Shown here: positions 34,287 through 42,826 of the stretch, one piece after another
Layout: every line of letters begins with the position of its first letter
How positions within the stretch are numbered: the first letter of the stretch is position 1
From: Clostridia bacterium
GTDB lineage: Bacteria > Bacillota > Clostridia > Christensenellales > CAAEEZ01
NCBI GenBank assembly: GCA_900755035.1
Contig: CAAEEZ010000002.1
Location: forward strand, 62,001 to 126,000
Reading direction: 5' to 3'
DNA: 64,000 nt
The notes under the pieces: generated by a model
Told to the model about the DNA's origin: nothing
Database searches by the model: none
Seen by the model: only the letters and a program-made list of their open reading frames with translations
Program-made: the position numbers and the translations under genes

Positions 34287-34865
34287 ATGGATCTAGTAAT
34301 AGCAAGTAACAATCAAAATAAAATACGAGAAATAAAACAAATAATAGGGGATAAGTTTACTAAAATTTATTCGCTAAAAGAACTTGGCGTTGAGGTGGAC
34401 GTAGAGGAAACGGGCGCAACGTTTTTTGAAAATTCACTAATAAAGGCAAAGGCAATAACGGAAATTACGGGAAAGGCTAGCCTTGCTGACGATAGCGGTC
34501 TAGTAGTTGACGTACTTGGCGGAGCACCTGGGGTGTATAGTGCAAGATTTGCAGGCGAGCCGTGTAATGACGAGAATAATAACGACAAACTGTTAAAATT
34601 GCTTGAAGGCGTAAAATACGAGGATAAAACGGCAAGATTTGTTAGCGTGGTAACTTTATATTATCCAAACGGCGAATACGTATTTAGCGAAGGGAGTGTA
34701 GAAGGACACGTTCTTAGCGAAAGGCGTGGGGACGGTGGTTTTGGATACGACCCGTTATTTTACTGCGACAAACTAGGCAAAACTTTTGGCGAAGCAAGTC
34801 AGGAAGAGAAAAATTTGGTTAGCCATAGGGCAAACGCACTAAGCGAGCTTAGGAAAAAATTATGA
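34287..34865 (+). CDS. rdgB: XTP/dITP pyrophosphatase (RdgB/HAM1)
   Basis: House-cleaning enzyme that hydrolyses non-canonical purine triphosphates (ITP, dITP, XTP) to monophosphates. The 192-residue protein has the substrate loop ASNNQNKIREI, the metal site DDSGLVVDVLGGAPGVYSARFAG, GFGYDPLF and the C-terminal SHRANAL. Length and motifs are fully typical. It overlaps yfcE by 4 bases, a pairing common in Firmicutes. Confidence 0.96.
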   Translation: MDLVIASNNQNKIREIKQIIGDKFTKIYSLKELGVEVDVEETGATFFENSLIKAKAITEITGKASLADDSGLVVDVLGGAPGVYSARFAGEPCNDENNNDKLLKLLEGVKYEDKTARFVSVVTLYYPNGEYVFSEGSVEGHVLSERRGDGGFGYDPLFYCDKLGKTFGEASQEEKNLVSHRANALSELRKKL

Positions 34866-35335
34866 AAACGTTAGTCGTTATATCCGATGTTCATTACGAT
34901 AGAAGTACGCTAAGGAAAATAGAGCAGATAATGGACGAAGCGGATTACGTGGTGTTTTGTGGCGATGGTTTTTTGAGTCTTGCAGATTATCTAGTAAAAT
35001 ACGATAAAAAATTGATTGCAGTTAAGGGAAATTGCGACGGCGTTAGTTTGGATAGTGAAATAACCTTTGACGTTGAAGGTGTGAATGTGTTTGTTACCCA
35101 CGGCGATAGGTACGGCGTTAAGACAGACCTAAACAGGCTATATTATAGGGCAAAGGAACTTGGCGTAGACCTTGCGCTATTTGGGCATACCCATACTGCC
35201 GTTATAGAAAATTTAGACGGAGTTACCCTAATAAACCCCGGAAGCGTGGCTATGCCTACTAATTTTGAAAAGTCGTACGCATACGTAGTAGTTAACGATA
35301 AAAAGATTTTTGCTAAAATTGTAAAAATTGGTTAA
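34862..35335 (+). CDS. YfcE/MJ0936-family metallophosphoesterase
   Basis: Small phosphodiesterase of 157 residues with the calcineurin-like metal-binding series SDVHYD, CGDG, KGNCD, THGDRYG and FGHTHTA, then INPGSVAMP. Members hydrolyse phosphodiester model substrates in vitro; the physiological substrate is not established. It is translated from a start overlapping the rdgB stop. The tRNA promoter begins 7 bases after its stop codon, with no clear terminator between. Confidence 0.92.
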   Translation: MKTLVVISDVHYDRSTLRKIEQIMDEADYVVFCGDGFLSLADYLVKYDKKLIAVKGNCDGVSLDSEITFDVEGVNVFVTHGDRYGVKTDLNRLYYRAKELGVDLALFGHTHTAVIENLDGVTLINPGSVAMPTNFEKSYAYVVVNDKKIFAKIVKIG

Positions 35336-35341
35336 AAATAA

Positions 35342-35370
35342 TTGACATTAGGTTTGTTTAATGATAGAAT
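35342..35370 (+). promoter_or_regulatory. Promoter of the tRNA cluster
   Basis: TTGACA (35342-35347), 17 bases, TAGAAT (35365-35370), about 20 bases before the first tRNA. Confidence 0.75.
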
Positions 35371-35390
35371 AATCAAGCGTTGTGAGTGAT

Positions 35391-35464
35391 GCGGGTGTAG
35401 TTCAACGGTAGAATCCCAGCCTTCCAAGCTGGTCGCGTGGGTTCGATTCCCATCACCCGCTCCA
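35391..35464 (+). tRNA. tRNA-Gly (anticodon TCC)
   Basis: Acceptor GCGGGTG/CACCCGC, anticodon loop CTTCCAA, T-loop TTCGATT and encoded CCA at 35462-35464. It is the first of eight tRNAs. Confidence 0.96.
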
Positions 35465-35493
35465 TAAAAGAATCCCGTTAGATAACGGTGTTT

Positions 35494-35570
35494 GAGCCAG
35501 TAGCTCAGTTGGATAGAGCAACGGCCTTCTAAGCCGTGTGTCGGGGGTTCAAATCCCTTCTGGCTCACCA
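35494..35570 (+). tRNA. tRNA-Arg (anticodon TCT)
   Basis: Acceptor GAGCCAG/CTGGCTC, anticodon loop CTTCTAA, encoded CCA. It reads AGA, a major Arg codon in this AT-rich genome. Confidence 0.96.
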
Positions 35571-35574
35571 AAAT

Positions 35575-35652
35575 GGTGGGTATAGCTCAGTTGGTTAGAG
35601 CGCTAGGTTGTGGCCCTAGAGGTCAAGGGTTCAACTCCCTTTACTCACCCCA
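35575..35652 (+). tRNA. tRNA-His (anticodon GTG)
   Basis: Acceptor GTGGGTA/TACTCAC with the extra G at -1 (35575) opposite C73, the histidine identity element; anticodon loop TTGTGGC; encoded CCA. Confidence 0.95.
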
Positions 35653-35666
35653 CAATAACTAAATAT

Positions 35667-35741
35667 TGGGGTGTCGCCAAGCGGTAAGGCACTAGACTTT
35701 GACTCTAGTATTCGTAGGTTCAAATCCTGCCACCCCAGCCA
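35667..35741 (+). tRNA. tRNA-Gln (anticodon TTG)
   Basis: Acceptor TGGGGTG/CACCCCA, anticodon loop CTTTGAC, encoded CCA. Confidence 0.95.
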
Positions 35742-35747
35742 TCAAAT

Positions 35748-35823
35748 GATTCATTAGCTCAGTCGGTAGAGCACTTGACTTTTAATCAAGGTGTCCCGAG
35801 TTCGAATCTCGGATGGATCACCA
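35748..35823 (+). tRNA. tRNA-Lys (anticodon TTT)
   Basis: Acceptor GATTCAT/ATGGATC (one G-T pair), anticodon loop CTTTTAA, T-loop TTCGAAT, encoded CCA. Confidence 0.95.
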
Positions 35824-35846
35824 AAAAATAAGAAAGATATATATAT

Positions 35847-35929
35847 GCGGCTGTGGCGGAATTGGCAGACGCGCTAGACTTAGGATCTAGTCCGAACGGG
35901 TGGGAGTTCAAGTCTCTTCAGCCGCACCA
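35847..35929 (+). tRNA. tRNA-Leu (anticodon TAG)
   Basis: Class II tRNA with a long variable arm, acceptor GCGGCTG/CAGCCGC, anticodon loop CTTAGGA, encoded CCA. It reads CUA, a leucine codon frequent in this window. Confidence 0.95.
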
Positions 35930-35952
35930 AAGATCTTTCTTATTTTTTTTAT

Positions 35953-36027
35953 GCGGGAATGGCTCAGCGGTAGAGCGTTGCCTTGCCAAGGCAAATGTCG
36001 CGAGTTCGAATCTCGTTTCCCGCTCCA
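35953..36027 (+). tRNA. tRNA-Gly (anticodon GCC)
   Basis: Acceptor GCGGGAA/TTCCCGC, anticodon loop TTGCCAA, T-loop TTCGAAT, encoded CCA. Confidence 0.95.
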
Positions 36028-36030
36028 AAT

Positions 36031-36106
36031 GCGTGATTAGCTCAGTTGGTAGAGCAACTGACTCTTAATCAGTGGGCCCAGGGTTCGAGTCCCTGATCGC
36101 GCACCA
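36031..36106 (+). tRNA. tRNA-Lys (anticodon CTT)
   Basis: Acceptor GCGTGAT/ATCGCGC (one G-T pair), anticodon loop CTCTTAA, encoded CCA. It is the last of the cluster. Confidence 0.95.
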
Positions 36107-36110
36107 AGTG

Positions 36111-36149
36111 TGTCGGTCTATAAGTCTTTTCTTATAGACCGACATTTTT
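36111..36149 (+). terminator. Strong terminator of the tRNA operon
   Basis: Perfect 14 base-pair stem (36111-36124 with 36131-36144), loop TCTTTT, then five T. Confidence 0.92.
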
Positions 36150-36165
36150 ATTATCGTGTAAAACA

Positions 36166-36194
36166 TTGAAAAAATCCGATCGATATGCTATAAT
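36166..36194 (+). promoter_or_regulatory. Sigma-A promoter of the frameshifted small gene
   Basis: TTGAAA (36166-36171), 17 bases, TATAAT (36189-36194), upstream of an intact AAAGGAGAG ribosome site (36227-36233). Confidence 0.7.
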
Positions 36195-36242
36195 TAAAAA
36201 AGACAAGTTGGAATTTTGATAAATAAAAAGGAGAGAATATCA

Positions 36243-36529
36243 ATGAAAAATATCATGTCTTTTCTGCCAAAAACTTTGGATATGAAAGTGATCTAGGTGA
36301 TGGGACCTACGATTATTTCGTATTTCCAGCAGAAGAATTTAGCGAAAGTGATGGTATGGGATTATTTGTAGAAGTCACAAAATATACGCGAAAAAACAAC
36401 AACGAGTATCCTTATACCGCATATGAATATCAAGGTTTACAGTATTGCAGTGATTTGTATGGAAAACAATACTACGAAGTGGTATATAATGGATTATTTG
36501 ATGAAAACAATGTTCCGTTTATTCCATAA
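36243..36529 (+). pseudogene. Small gene with a one-base frameshift near its start
   Basis: A promoter, a good ribosome site and an ATG at 36243 are followed by an A5 run (36246-36250); in that frame translation stops at a TAG after 17 codons. Shifting frame at the A run opens about 93 codons to the TAA at 36527-36529, giving a protein beginning MKKYHVFSAKNFGYESD, rich in Tyr, Glu and Asp. One A more, or two fewer, in the tract would restore it. The family is not recognised. It could be a recent decay, a phase-variable tract or an assembly error. Confidence 0.55.
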
Positions 36530-36569
36530 ATAGATAAATCCAAATTTTTAGAGATAAAAGATTGAAATA

Positions 36570-36617
36570 GTACGACACATTATCGAAAATCGGTTCAAAA
36601 ACGAGATTTTGTCGTAC
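36570..36617. repeat. Long imperfect inverted repeat
   Basis: GTACGACA (36570-36577) pairs with TGTCGTAC (36610-36617), and AAAATC (36586-36591) with GATTTT (36604-36609), with a one-sided bulge of eight bases. It forms a 14 base-pair composite hairpin without a T tract. Confidence 0.5.
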
Positions 36618-36630
36618 ACACACAACTACA

Positions 36631-36664
36631 AAATACGGACTAAGTAATTAGCCCGTATTTTTTT
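36631..36664 (+). terminator. Intrinsic terminator after the frameshifted gene
   Basis: Stem AATACGG/CCGTATT extended inward by CTA/TAG around a mismatch, followed by a run of T. Confidence 0.7.
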
Positions 36665-36700
36665 GCAATTTTTTATTCTAACAAATAATTGACTGCTATT

Positions 36701-36940
36701 TTATACGTTACGTGGTTTAGGATATTTATTTTTTGGCATGCCGTCGTAAATTTTCAAATCTTCTTCGCTAACTAATATATCGGCGATATCTTTTCCCGTG
36801 TAAAACTCCGAAAAAATGACTTGCCACTGTCCGTTAATAGATTTTTCGCTGACAACTGCGCCAAAATCGCCTAATTTTACGCCTGCTTCAAGGTATGACG
36901 GTTTTTCGTTTATAAGTTCTACTAAGTCTAAATATTCCAT
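36701..36940 (-). CDS. Small acidic protein, DUF4926-like
   Basis: A 79-residue soluble protein (MEYLDLVELINEKPSYLEAG and on) with the layout of DUF4926 proteins: an N-terminal DLVEL helix, a KLGDFGAVV beta turn, WQVIFSEFY strands and an ILVSEEDLKIYD C-terminus. Such small SH3-like-barrel proteins often sit near toxin or immunity genes, but no such partner is visible here. The ATG at 36940 is chosen because AGGAG lies upstream on the minus strand; an upstream extension to 37042 would give a hydrophobic leader without a ribosome site and would run over the promoter of the facing gene. Confidence 0.65.
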   Translation of the reverse strand: MEYLDLVELINEKPSYLEAGVKLGDFGAVVSEKSINGQWQVIFSEFYTGKDIADILVSEEDLKIYDGMPKNKYPKPRNV

Positions 36941-37035
36941 AATTGCTCCTAATAAAACAAAGAGAAAATTTAATATAACTATTTTAGCACTAAATATTAT
37001 ATCGTGTGAAAATTTGTTTGATTTTTTGCTTATTA

Positions 37036-37063
37036 TTGACAATTAGTCGTGGTTTGGTATAAT
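37036..37063 (+). promoter_or_regulatory. Promoter of the acetyltransferase pseudogene
   Basis: TTGACA (37036-37041), 16 bases, TATAAT (37058-37063), with AAAGGAGAAAAG before the ATG at 37090. Confidence 0.75.
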
Positions 37064-37089
37064 TTTGTTAGTTTGAAAAGGAGAAAAGT

Positions 37090-37692
37090 ATGGCAAAGCC
37101 GATAGTACCTACTTATTGTTTTTTTAAGGGGAGTTATAACCCGGAGTTTGAAAAAGAGATAGCAAAGTGCAAAGATATTTGCTTTAAGTACAACCAACTA
37201 AGCCCGAACGACAAAGCGAAGCAACAAGAGATTTTGCAAGGTTTACTAGGTAAAATGGGGAAAGAGTGCACGATAGTTGCACCGTTTTGGTGTGATTACG
37301 GCTACAATATATCGGTGGGCGATTACTTTTACGCAAACCACAATTTTATAGTGCAAGACGGTGGGAAAATAGAGATAGGCGACAACGTATTTATAGGACC
37401 GAATTGCACGTTTACGACGGCTGAACACGCACTAGACCCCGATATGCGAAAAGATGGTATAGAGGTTGCAAAACCTATAAAAAAAGGTAGTAACGTATGG
37501 TTTGGCGCAGGGGTAATAGTGCTTGCAGGGGTTACGATAGGGGATAACTAGGTAATTGGGGCTGGTAGCGTGGTTAGAAAGTATATACCATCTAACGTGG
37601 TGGCTGTTGGAGTGCCGTGCAAGGTGCTGAGAGAAATAACCGAGGCGGACAAGTCGACCTATCCGTTTTACGATGGTGAAAGTAATACTTGA
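37090..37692 (+). pseudogene. Maltose/galactoside O-acetyltransferase broken by an amber codon
   Basis: Left-handed beta-helix acetyltransferase of the Maa/LacA type: an N-terminal helical maltose acetyltransferase domain, then hexapeptide repeats (IEIGDNVFIGPNCTF, GVIVLAGVTIGDN) with the catalytic His in TTAEHALD. An in-frame TAG at 37549-37551 interrupts the last conserved repeat (IGDN-stop-VIGAGSVV). After it the frame stays open and conserved (YIPSNVVAVGVPCKVLREI) to TGA at 37690-37692. Full length would be about 200 codons, normal for the family. TAG is used as a genuine stop elsewhere in the window, so recoding is unlikely. The truncated 153-residue product would lack the last coil and CoA-binding end. 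Confidence 0.8.
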
Positions 37693-37697
37693 TAAAT

Positions 37698-37726
37698 AAA
37701 AGCAGGCAAGAAGCCTGTTTTTTTAT
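37698..37726 (+). terminator. Terminator after the acetyltransferase
   Basis: Stem GCAGGC/GCCTGT (one G-T pair) with an A-rich loop, then seven T. Confidence 0.75.
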
Positions 37727-37904
37727 ATAGTTGGTGGCGTATTTCTTTTGGATTTGTATAGTTTGATTTCCGTATTAAAGTGCGACTTTATAAAAATAAG
37801 GCGTTTAGTAAACTTTTTTGGGTTTTTGTGTAAAAGTACGTAAAGTTTTGCGTATGTTTGCGTGTAAAATTATTTTTTGATAAAAATTTTCGTTAAGTAT
37901 TGAA

Positions 37905-37933
37905 TTGAGCAAAAAATATTGTTAAACTATATA
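37905..37933 (+). promoter_or_regulatory. Promoter of lacZ
   Basis: TTGAGC (37905-37910), 17 bases, TATATA (37928-37933). The rest of the spacer before it (37727-37904) is AT-rich with nothing recognised. Confidence 0.5.
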
Positions 37934-37991
37934 AGTAAAAGTATAGTATTAACTATATTTGTGCTAAAAAATTTTATTTTGGAGAGAGTAA

Positions 37992-40967
37992 ATGATATAC
38001 GAAATTAACAAGAAAATCCATGCTAATTTTGACGTATTCGAAGAAAATAAATTGCCTGCAAGGGCGTATTTTATTCCTTTTGAAAGCGAAAAAGAGGCGT
38101 CTAGCGTAGACTACGTGAAGGAAAGGTATAATTCGTCTAGAATTGAGATTTTAAGTGGCGAATGGGATTATAAGTACTACGATAAACTAAGCAAAATTCC
38201 TGATAGTTTTGATGCAGGTAGCGAAAGTTTTGATAAACTGCAAGTGCCTAGCACGTGGCAACGAAACGGGTACGACCAAATTGCGTATATAAATACAAGA
38301 TATCCGTTTAAGAAAAATCCACCGTATATCCCAAGCGACGTAGCGGTTGGCGTGTATAGAAAAACCGTGAAACTAGCAAAGTTTAGTCGCAGTGTGCTTA
38401 CTTTTTTGGGCGTTGCAGGTGCGTTTGCCGTGTACGTTAACGGAAAGTACGTAGGCTACTCGGAAGGTTCGCACAACGTTAGCGAATTTGACGTAACTAA
38501 CTACGTAGTAGAGGGCGAAAACGAGATATTCGTCGTAAACTACAAGTGGAGCAACGGAACGTACTTAGAGTGCCAGGATATGTTTAGAGAGAACGGCATT
38601 TTTAGGGACGTATTTATCGTAAATCAAAATAACAATTATATTAACGACTTTTTGCTAAGAGCAAATAAAAACGAGGACGGCACTTATAATTTAACGGTAA
38701 AAGTAAGCGGAAACTTGGACGGGACAACGGTAAAGGTTGCGTCTAACGGACTATTCGACGTACTCGTAGGCGAAAACGAAACCGTGATAGAAAACTTAAA
38801 GGTAAACGAGTGGACTAGCGAAACGCCGAATTTGTACGAGGTGAAAATAACGCTAGAAAGTAAGGATAGCAAAGAATTTATCCGTACTTACCTTGGTTTT
38901 AAGGATATTAAAATAGACGGCGAAGTTTTCTTATTCAACGGCGAGGCTATCAAAATAATAGGTGTAAACCACCACGATACGCACCCTGTAAAAGGCTATG
39001 CTGTGTCGCTTGACGACCTTGAAAACGACGTGAAAATTATGAAAGAGTACAACTGTAACGCCGTTCGTACGTCGCATTATCCACCTGACCCCGTGTTTAT
39101 AACTATGTGCGATAAGTACGGACTATACGTTATTGACGAGGCGGATATAGAAACGCACGGATTTTACGCAGTGCCTTACACGACTTATAAACCAAATACC
39201 CTAAGTAATAACCCAATTTGGATAAGCCACTACCTAGATAGAGTAGTAAGAATGTACGAAAGGGACAAAAACCATCCGTCTATAACTATGTGGAGCTTAG
39301 GTAACGAATCGGGCGGATACGTATGTCAGGACGCTTGTTACGATTTTCTAAAAAAGGTGAACCCTGAAATTCCCGTTCATTACGAGGGCGTTACTTTAAG
39401 CAAACGTTGGGCTTACGACGTGGTATCTAGAATGTATGCGCCTTGCGACCTTATGAGAAAAATTTTAGACGGTACTGCTGAGGATAAATATAAGGGAAAA
39501 CCGTTCTTCCAATGCGAATATGCACACGCAATGGGCAACGGGCCAGGTGGACTTGAAGAATATATGCAACTATTCTATGCCTCTAAGCAGTTCTTAGGCG
39601 GTTGCATTTGGGAGTTTGCCGACCACGCTGTTTACGACGAAAATTCAAAATACAAGTGGACGTACGGTGGCGACCATAACGAGCCTATTCATGACGGCAA
39701 CTTCTGTGTGGACGGATTGTTCTATCCAGACCGTAAGCCGTCTAGTGGCGCACTTGAAATGAAAGTATGTTATCGTCCTATTAGGGCTGAATACGTAGAC
39801 GGTATTTTCAAACTAAAAAATACTAGGTATTTTAAGGATAGTAGCGATATTGAAATTAGTTACGAGGTGCTTGTAAACGGCAATAAAGCAAACGACGGCG
39901 TTTTGGACGTGGTGATTAACCCACAAGAAGTGAAAGAAGTAGAGTTGAAGGTGGATAAGTACGGCGAAAAAGACGATTTGTTCGTAAACTTTACCTACGT
40001 AGAAAAGGCTACTAAAAGAGAGATTGCAACCGAGCAAGTAGTGGTTGCAACTAGAAATATTGATAGTTCTAGCGTTGTGGCAAACGCCGAAATTACCAAG
40101 GAAAACGGCGAAATAACGGTGGCTACTGATAGCGTGAAAGCAGTGTTTAACAAAAACGGCTTGGTAAGTTACCTAGTAAACGGAAAAGAGTACGTAAATC
40201 AAAACCCCGTAGACAAACAGTTTGGTTTCGTGCCACATATTTATAGGGGCGTACTTGATAACGACAAAAACATTGCAATATATTGGAAAACGATAGGACT
40301 AGACAAGGCAAAAGCAAAACTTACTTCGTGCAAGGTAAAGAAGGTGGGCGAAGAGAAAATCGTAAGGACGAAATATCTATTCACTTTCGGCGTGTTCGTT
40401 TTGGCAAAGAGCGTGGTAGATTATCGTTTTGATAAGTCGGGAAAGGCTAGCGTAGTAGTTACGCTTAAAAAGGTGAGCCCACTTACCGATAAATTGCCAA
40501 GGTTTGGCGTGCATTTTGAAATGCCGAAGGAATTTGAACTTGTTCATTATTACGGAAGGGGAAATAGTGAAAACTACTGCGACTTTAAGGAGCACGCACC
40601 GATAGGCGTTTACGATACTAGCGTAAGTGAAATGGGACATAAGTATATTAAACCGCAAGATTCGGGTAATAGGGGCGAAGTGCGTTATGCTGAAATAAAG
40701 GACGCTAGCGGAAACGGAATAAGGATAAACGCCGTGGATAACGCATTTAACTTTAACGCAAACCACTTTACGCTAGGCGAATTAAATAACGCTAAGCATA
40801 TAGAAGATTTGCCAGACGAGAATACTACGTTTACGGCTGTTGACGGATTCGTTCGTGGAACGGGTACGAATAGTTGCGGACCTATGCCACCAAAAGAATA
40901 TCAAATTAAGTTTGGATATTCTAAGCCACTTAAATTCGAGTTTACGGTAGAGCCTATTAAAAAGTAG
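37992..40967 (+). CDS. lacZ: Beta-galactosidase, glycoside hydrolase family 2
   Basis: Cytoplasmic enzyme of 991 residues that splits lactose and related beta-galactosides. The order is that of LacZ: jelly-roll sugar-binding domain (about 50-215), immunoglobulin-like domain, TIM barrel with GVNHHDTHPVKG, the acid/base Glu in SLGNESG (about 439) and the nucleophile Glu in FQCEYAHAMGN (about 509), then the C-terminal beta-galactosidase small-chain domain. A GGAGAG ribosome site precedes the ATG. No signal peptide is present. It is convergent with an MFS transporter that probably imports its substrate. Length is close to the E. coli enzyme (1024). Confidence 0.95.
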   Translation: MIYEINKKIHANFDVFEENKLPARAYFIPFESEKEASSVDYVKERYNSSRIEILSGEWDYKYYDKLSKIPDSFDAGSESFDKLQVPSTWQRNGYDQIAYINTRYPFKKNPPYIPSDVAVGVYRKTVKLAKFSRSVLTFLGVAGAFAVYVNGKYVGYSEGSHNVSEFDVTNYVVEGENEIFVVNYKWSNGTYLECQDMFRENGIFRDVFIVNQNNNYINDFLLRANKNEDGTYNLTVKVSGNLDGTTVKVASNGLFDVLVGENETVIENLKVNEWTSETPNLYEVKITLESKDSKEFIRTYLGFKDIKIDGEVFLFNGEAIKIIGVNHHDTHPVKGYAVSLDDLENDVKIMKEYNCNAVRTSHYPPDPVFITMCDKYGLYVIDEADIETHGFYAVPYTTYKPNTLSNNPIWISHYLDRVVRMYERDKNHPSITMWSLGNESGGYVCQDACYDFLKKVNPEIPVHYEGVTLSKRWAYDVVSRMYAPCDLMRKILDGTAEDKYKGKPFFQCEYAHAMGNGPGGLEEYMQLFYASKQFLGGCIWEFADHAVYDENSKYKWTYGGDHNEPIHDGNFCVDGLFYPDRKPSSGALEMKVCYRPIRAEYVDGIFKLKNTRYFKDSSDIEISYEVLVNGNKANDGVLDVVINPQEVKEVELKVDKYGEKDDLFVNFTYVEKATKREIATEQVVVATRNIDSSSVVANAEITKENGEITVATDSVKAVFNKNGLVSYLVNGKEYVNQNPVDKQFGFVPHIYRGVLDNDKNIAIYWKTIGLDKAKAKLTSCKVKKVGEEKIVRTKYLFTFGVFVLAKSVVDYRFDKSGKASVVVTLKKVSPLTDKLPRFGVHFEMPKEFELVHYYGRGNSENYCDFKEHAPIGVYDTSVSEMGHKYIKPQDSGNRGEVRYAEIKDASGNGIRINAVDNAFNFNANHFTLGELNNAKHIEDLPDENTTFTAVDGFVRGTGTNSCGPMPPKEYQIKFGYSKPLKFEFTVEPIKK

Positions 40968-41000
40968 TATATTACTATTCGTTATTAACGTATTATAAAA

Positions 41001-41039
41001 AGAAAAAATGCGAAGTTTATTCGCATTTTTTTATTTTTT
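41001..41039 (+). terminator. Bidirectional terminator between lacZ and the MFS gene
   Basis: Ten base-pair stem AAAAATGCGA/TCGCATTTTT with a 7-base loop; T-rich on both strands, so it can serve both convergent genes. Confidence 0.85.
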
Positions 41040-41079
41040 GTATCGCTATTTTATTTTACGGTTACAAGTACTAATCGTA

Positions 41080-42546
41080 TTAGTCGATATTAGCGTTGTT
41101 TTCGTTTTCAGTTACACTTTGTTTTTCTCCAACGTTTTCCGTCAAAGTTTCGCTAGCGTCTTCGCTATTTTTAGCCATTAGGGAGTTGCGTAGCCTATCA
41201 GAGTCCTTTATTACGAAAATCATAGGAATAATCGCAACTGCTACTATAATTGCTGCCGCTAAGAAAAGTTCGAAAGGAGGGGATACGTGCGCTGCTTCTT
41301 CCGCTGTGTGCGAGTTCATACCAACGGCTTGGGCAATGCCGATACCTAGTCCCATTGGAATTAGCACGGTAAAGCACATTCTTACGCCTTGAAATCTACC
41401 TTCACAACCTTTTGGAATATAGTCCTGAAAGGTCGATTGCAAAGCACCACCAAGCGCTAGCATAGAGCCAAGCAGTATTACGCCACCAACGATTAGGATA
41501 GGCAGGTAAGCCGTTTCTGCCATAAACTTCATACAATATACTACTATTGCGCCTATTATCAAAATGACAAGAAGTGGCATATAGAAACGTTTTCTACCTA
41601 TTTTATCAAAGAATACGCCAAGCACTCCCGTTATTACTGCGCCAAGCACGATAATTACGGCAAGTGGTAAAATGTAGTTAGTAATACCTAACGTTTTTTC
41701 GATAAAGTTGATTAGGTAGGACATAAAAGTTTGTTGAGCAATACCAAGAAGGCATAGAGCAAGCAAAGTAACGTACATCATTTTGTTTGCCTTTGCAACC
41801 GACGGTTTGAAACCGTAGAAGGTATCTTGCAAGTAGTTTTTATTTTGACCTTTTACAATAGTAGGTGAGTCTTTTAGTAAGAACGCCGATATAATTCCAC
41901 CGATAATAGGGAATATTCCTATTATGATAAAGAAACTTTTAATCAGCATAGGGTCTCTTTCAAAGATAGAAACTTTTACGCCGTCTACTATTGCGCCACT
42001 GTCGTAGGTGAACATACCTATGCCAAATACTAGCACGGTAGCAATAACCGGCATTACGGATAGCATAGCGTTTACTTTGCCACGATTAGTTACGTCGGTT
42101 ACGTCCGTAACCCAAGCGTTAAAAGCGGCGTCGTTTGCAGTTGATCCCGCAAAGGTCATTACGCAGTCCAAAATTACAAGAGCGGTGATTATTCCCCAAG
42201 CGTCCGACTCGGAGTTAATAGGGATTGCCGCAAATAGCATAATCGTAATACCCCAAAAAATATAGCCGATTGTAATAAACGGCTTTCTTTTGCCAACTTT
42301 ATCCACAAGCCCGCCTGCAAATATAGTAGTAAGCGTAGCCGTAACTGCCGAAAGCACTACCATTAGCGTAGTAACGGTGTAGTATAGTTCTCCGCTAGTA
42401 TCGAATAAATCTTGCCCAAATTTTGCAAAAAACATATTTTCTACTATCCAAGCAATTTGACCTATTAGCCCAAATAGTATTGCGCTAGTCCAAATCCTTT
42501 TGCCAAGAGGAGTAGAGGCGGTTTTAACGCCGGAATTTTTACTCAT
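41080..42546 (-). CDS. MFS transporter, sugar-type
   Basis: Twelve-helix major facilitator protein of 488 residues. The inter-helix motif DKVGKRKPF after TM2 and its repeat DKIGRKRFY after TM8 are MFS A-motif equivalents. The long hydrophilic C-terminal tail (about 40 residues) is Glu/Asn-rich. Members of this group include the glycoside-pentoside-hexuronide type carriers, so a galactoside is a reasonable substrate given the convergent lacZ, but this is inference. The ATG has AGGAGG upstream on the minus strand. Confidence 0.85.
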   Translation of the reverse strand: MSKNSGVKTASTPLGKRIWTSAILFGLIGQIAWIVENMFFAKFGQDLFDTSGELYYTVTTLMVVLSAVTATLTTIFAGGLVDKVGKRKPFITIGYIFWGITIMLFAAIPINSESDAWGIITALVILDCVMTFAGSTANDAAFNAWVTDVTDVTNRGKVNAMLSVMPVIATVLVFGIGMFTYDSGAIVDGVKVSIFERDPMLIKSFFIIIGIFPIIGGIISAFLLKDSPTIVKGQNKNYLQDTFYGFKPSVAKANKMMYVTLLALCLLGIAQQTFMSYLINFIEKTLGITNYILPLAVIIVLGAVITGVLGVFFDKIGRKRFYMPLLVILIIGAIVVYCMKFMAETAYLPILIVGGVILLGSMLALGGALQSTFQDYIPKGCEGRFQGVRMCFTVLIPMGLGIGIAQAVGMNSHTAEEAAHVSPPFELFLAAAIIVAVAIIPMIFVIKDSDRLRNSLMAKNSEDASETLTENVGEKQSVTENENNANID

Positions 42547-42565
42547 AATCTTAACCTCCTAGTAT

Positions 42566-42594
42566 ATTTTAGCCTTGTTAAAATTACAAGTCAA
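42566..42594 (-). promoter_or_regulatory. Promoter of the MFS gene
   Basis: On the minus strand, TTGACT (42589-42594), 17 bases, TAAAAT (42566-42571), 20 bases before the start codon. Confidence 0.7.
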
Positions 42595-42826
42595 TAATGA
42601 AAATAAAAACAACTTTCAAAATAACGTATTAAGCGTATTTTTTTTGTAAGTAATTAGTGATTTGGAGAAATTGCGTAGCAATAAGGGAAAAACGACTAAA
42701 TCTCAAATTGGTATCAATAAAAATTGTTATTTATATTAAAATGACAAAATATTTTAGTAAATTTATACGTATATATCGTAAAAGTATTGTATAATTAACT
42801 ATAAATATTTTTTGGAGGACAATATT

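Noticed and set aside
35332..35571. Minus-strand open frame over the first tRNAs
   Set aside because: It lies entirely on tRNA-Gly, tRNA-Arg and their promoter, with no ribosome site.
35853..36068. Open frame of 71 codons starting MAELADALDLGSS
   Set aside because: It is a translation of the tRNA-Leu and following tRNA genes, a well-known spurious call.
37549..37551. TAG as a recoded sense codon
   Set aside because: TAG ends other clearly complete genes here (for example the PHP phosphatase at 5062-5064 and the anti-sigma factor at 49838-49840), so genome-wide reassignment is not supported.
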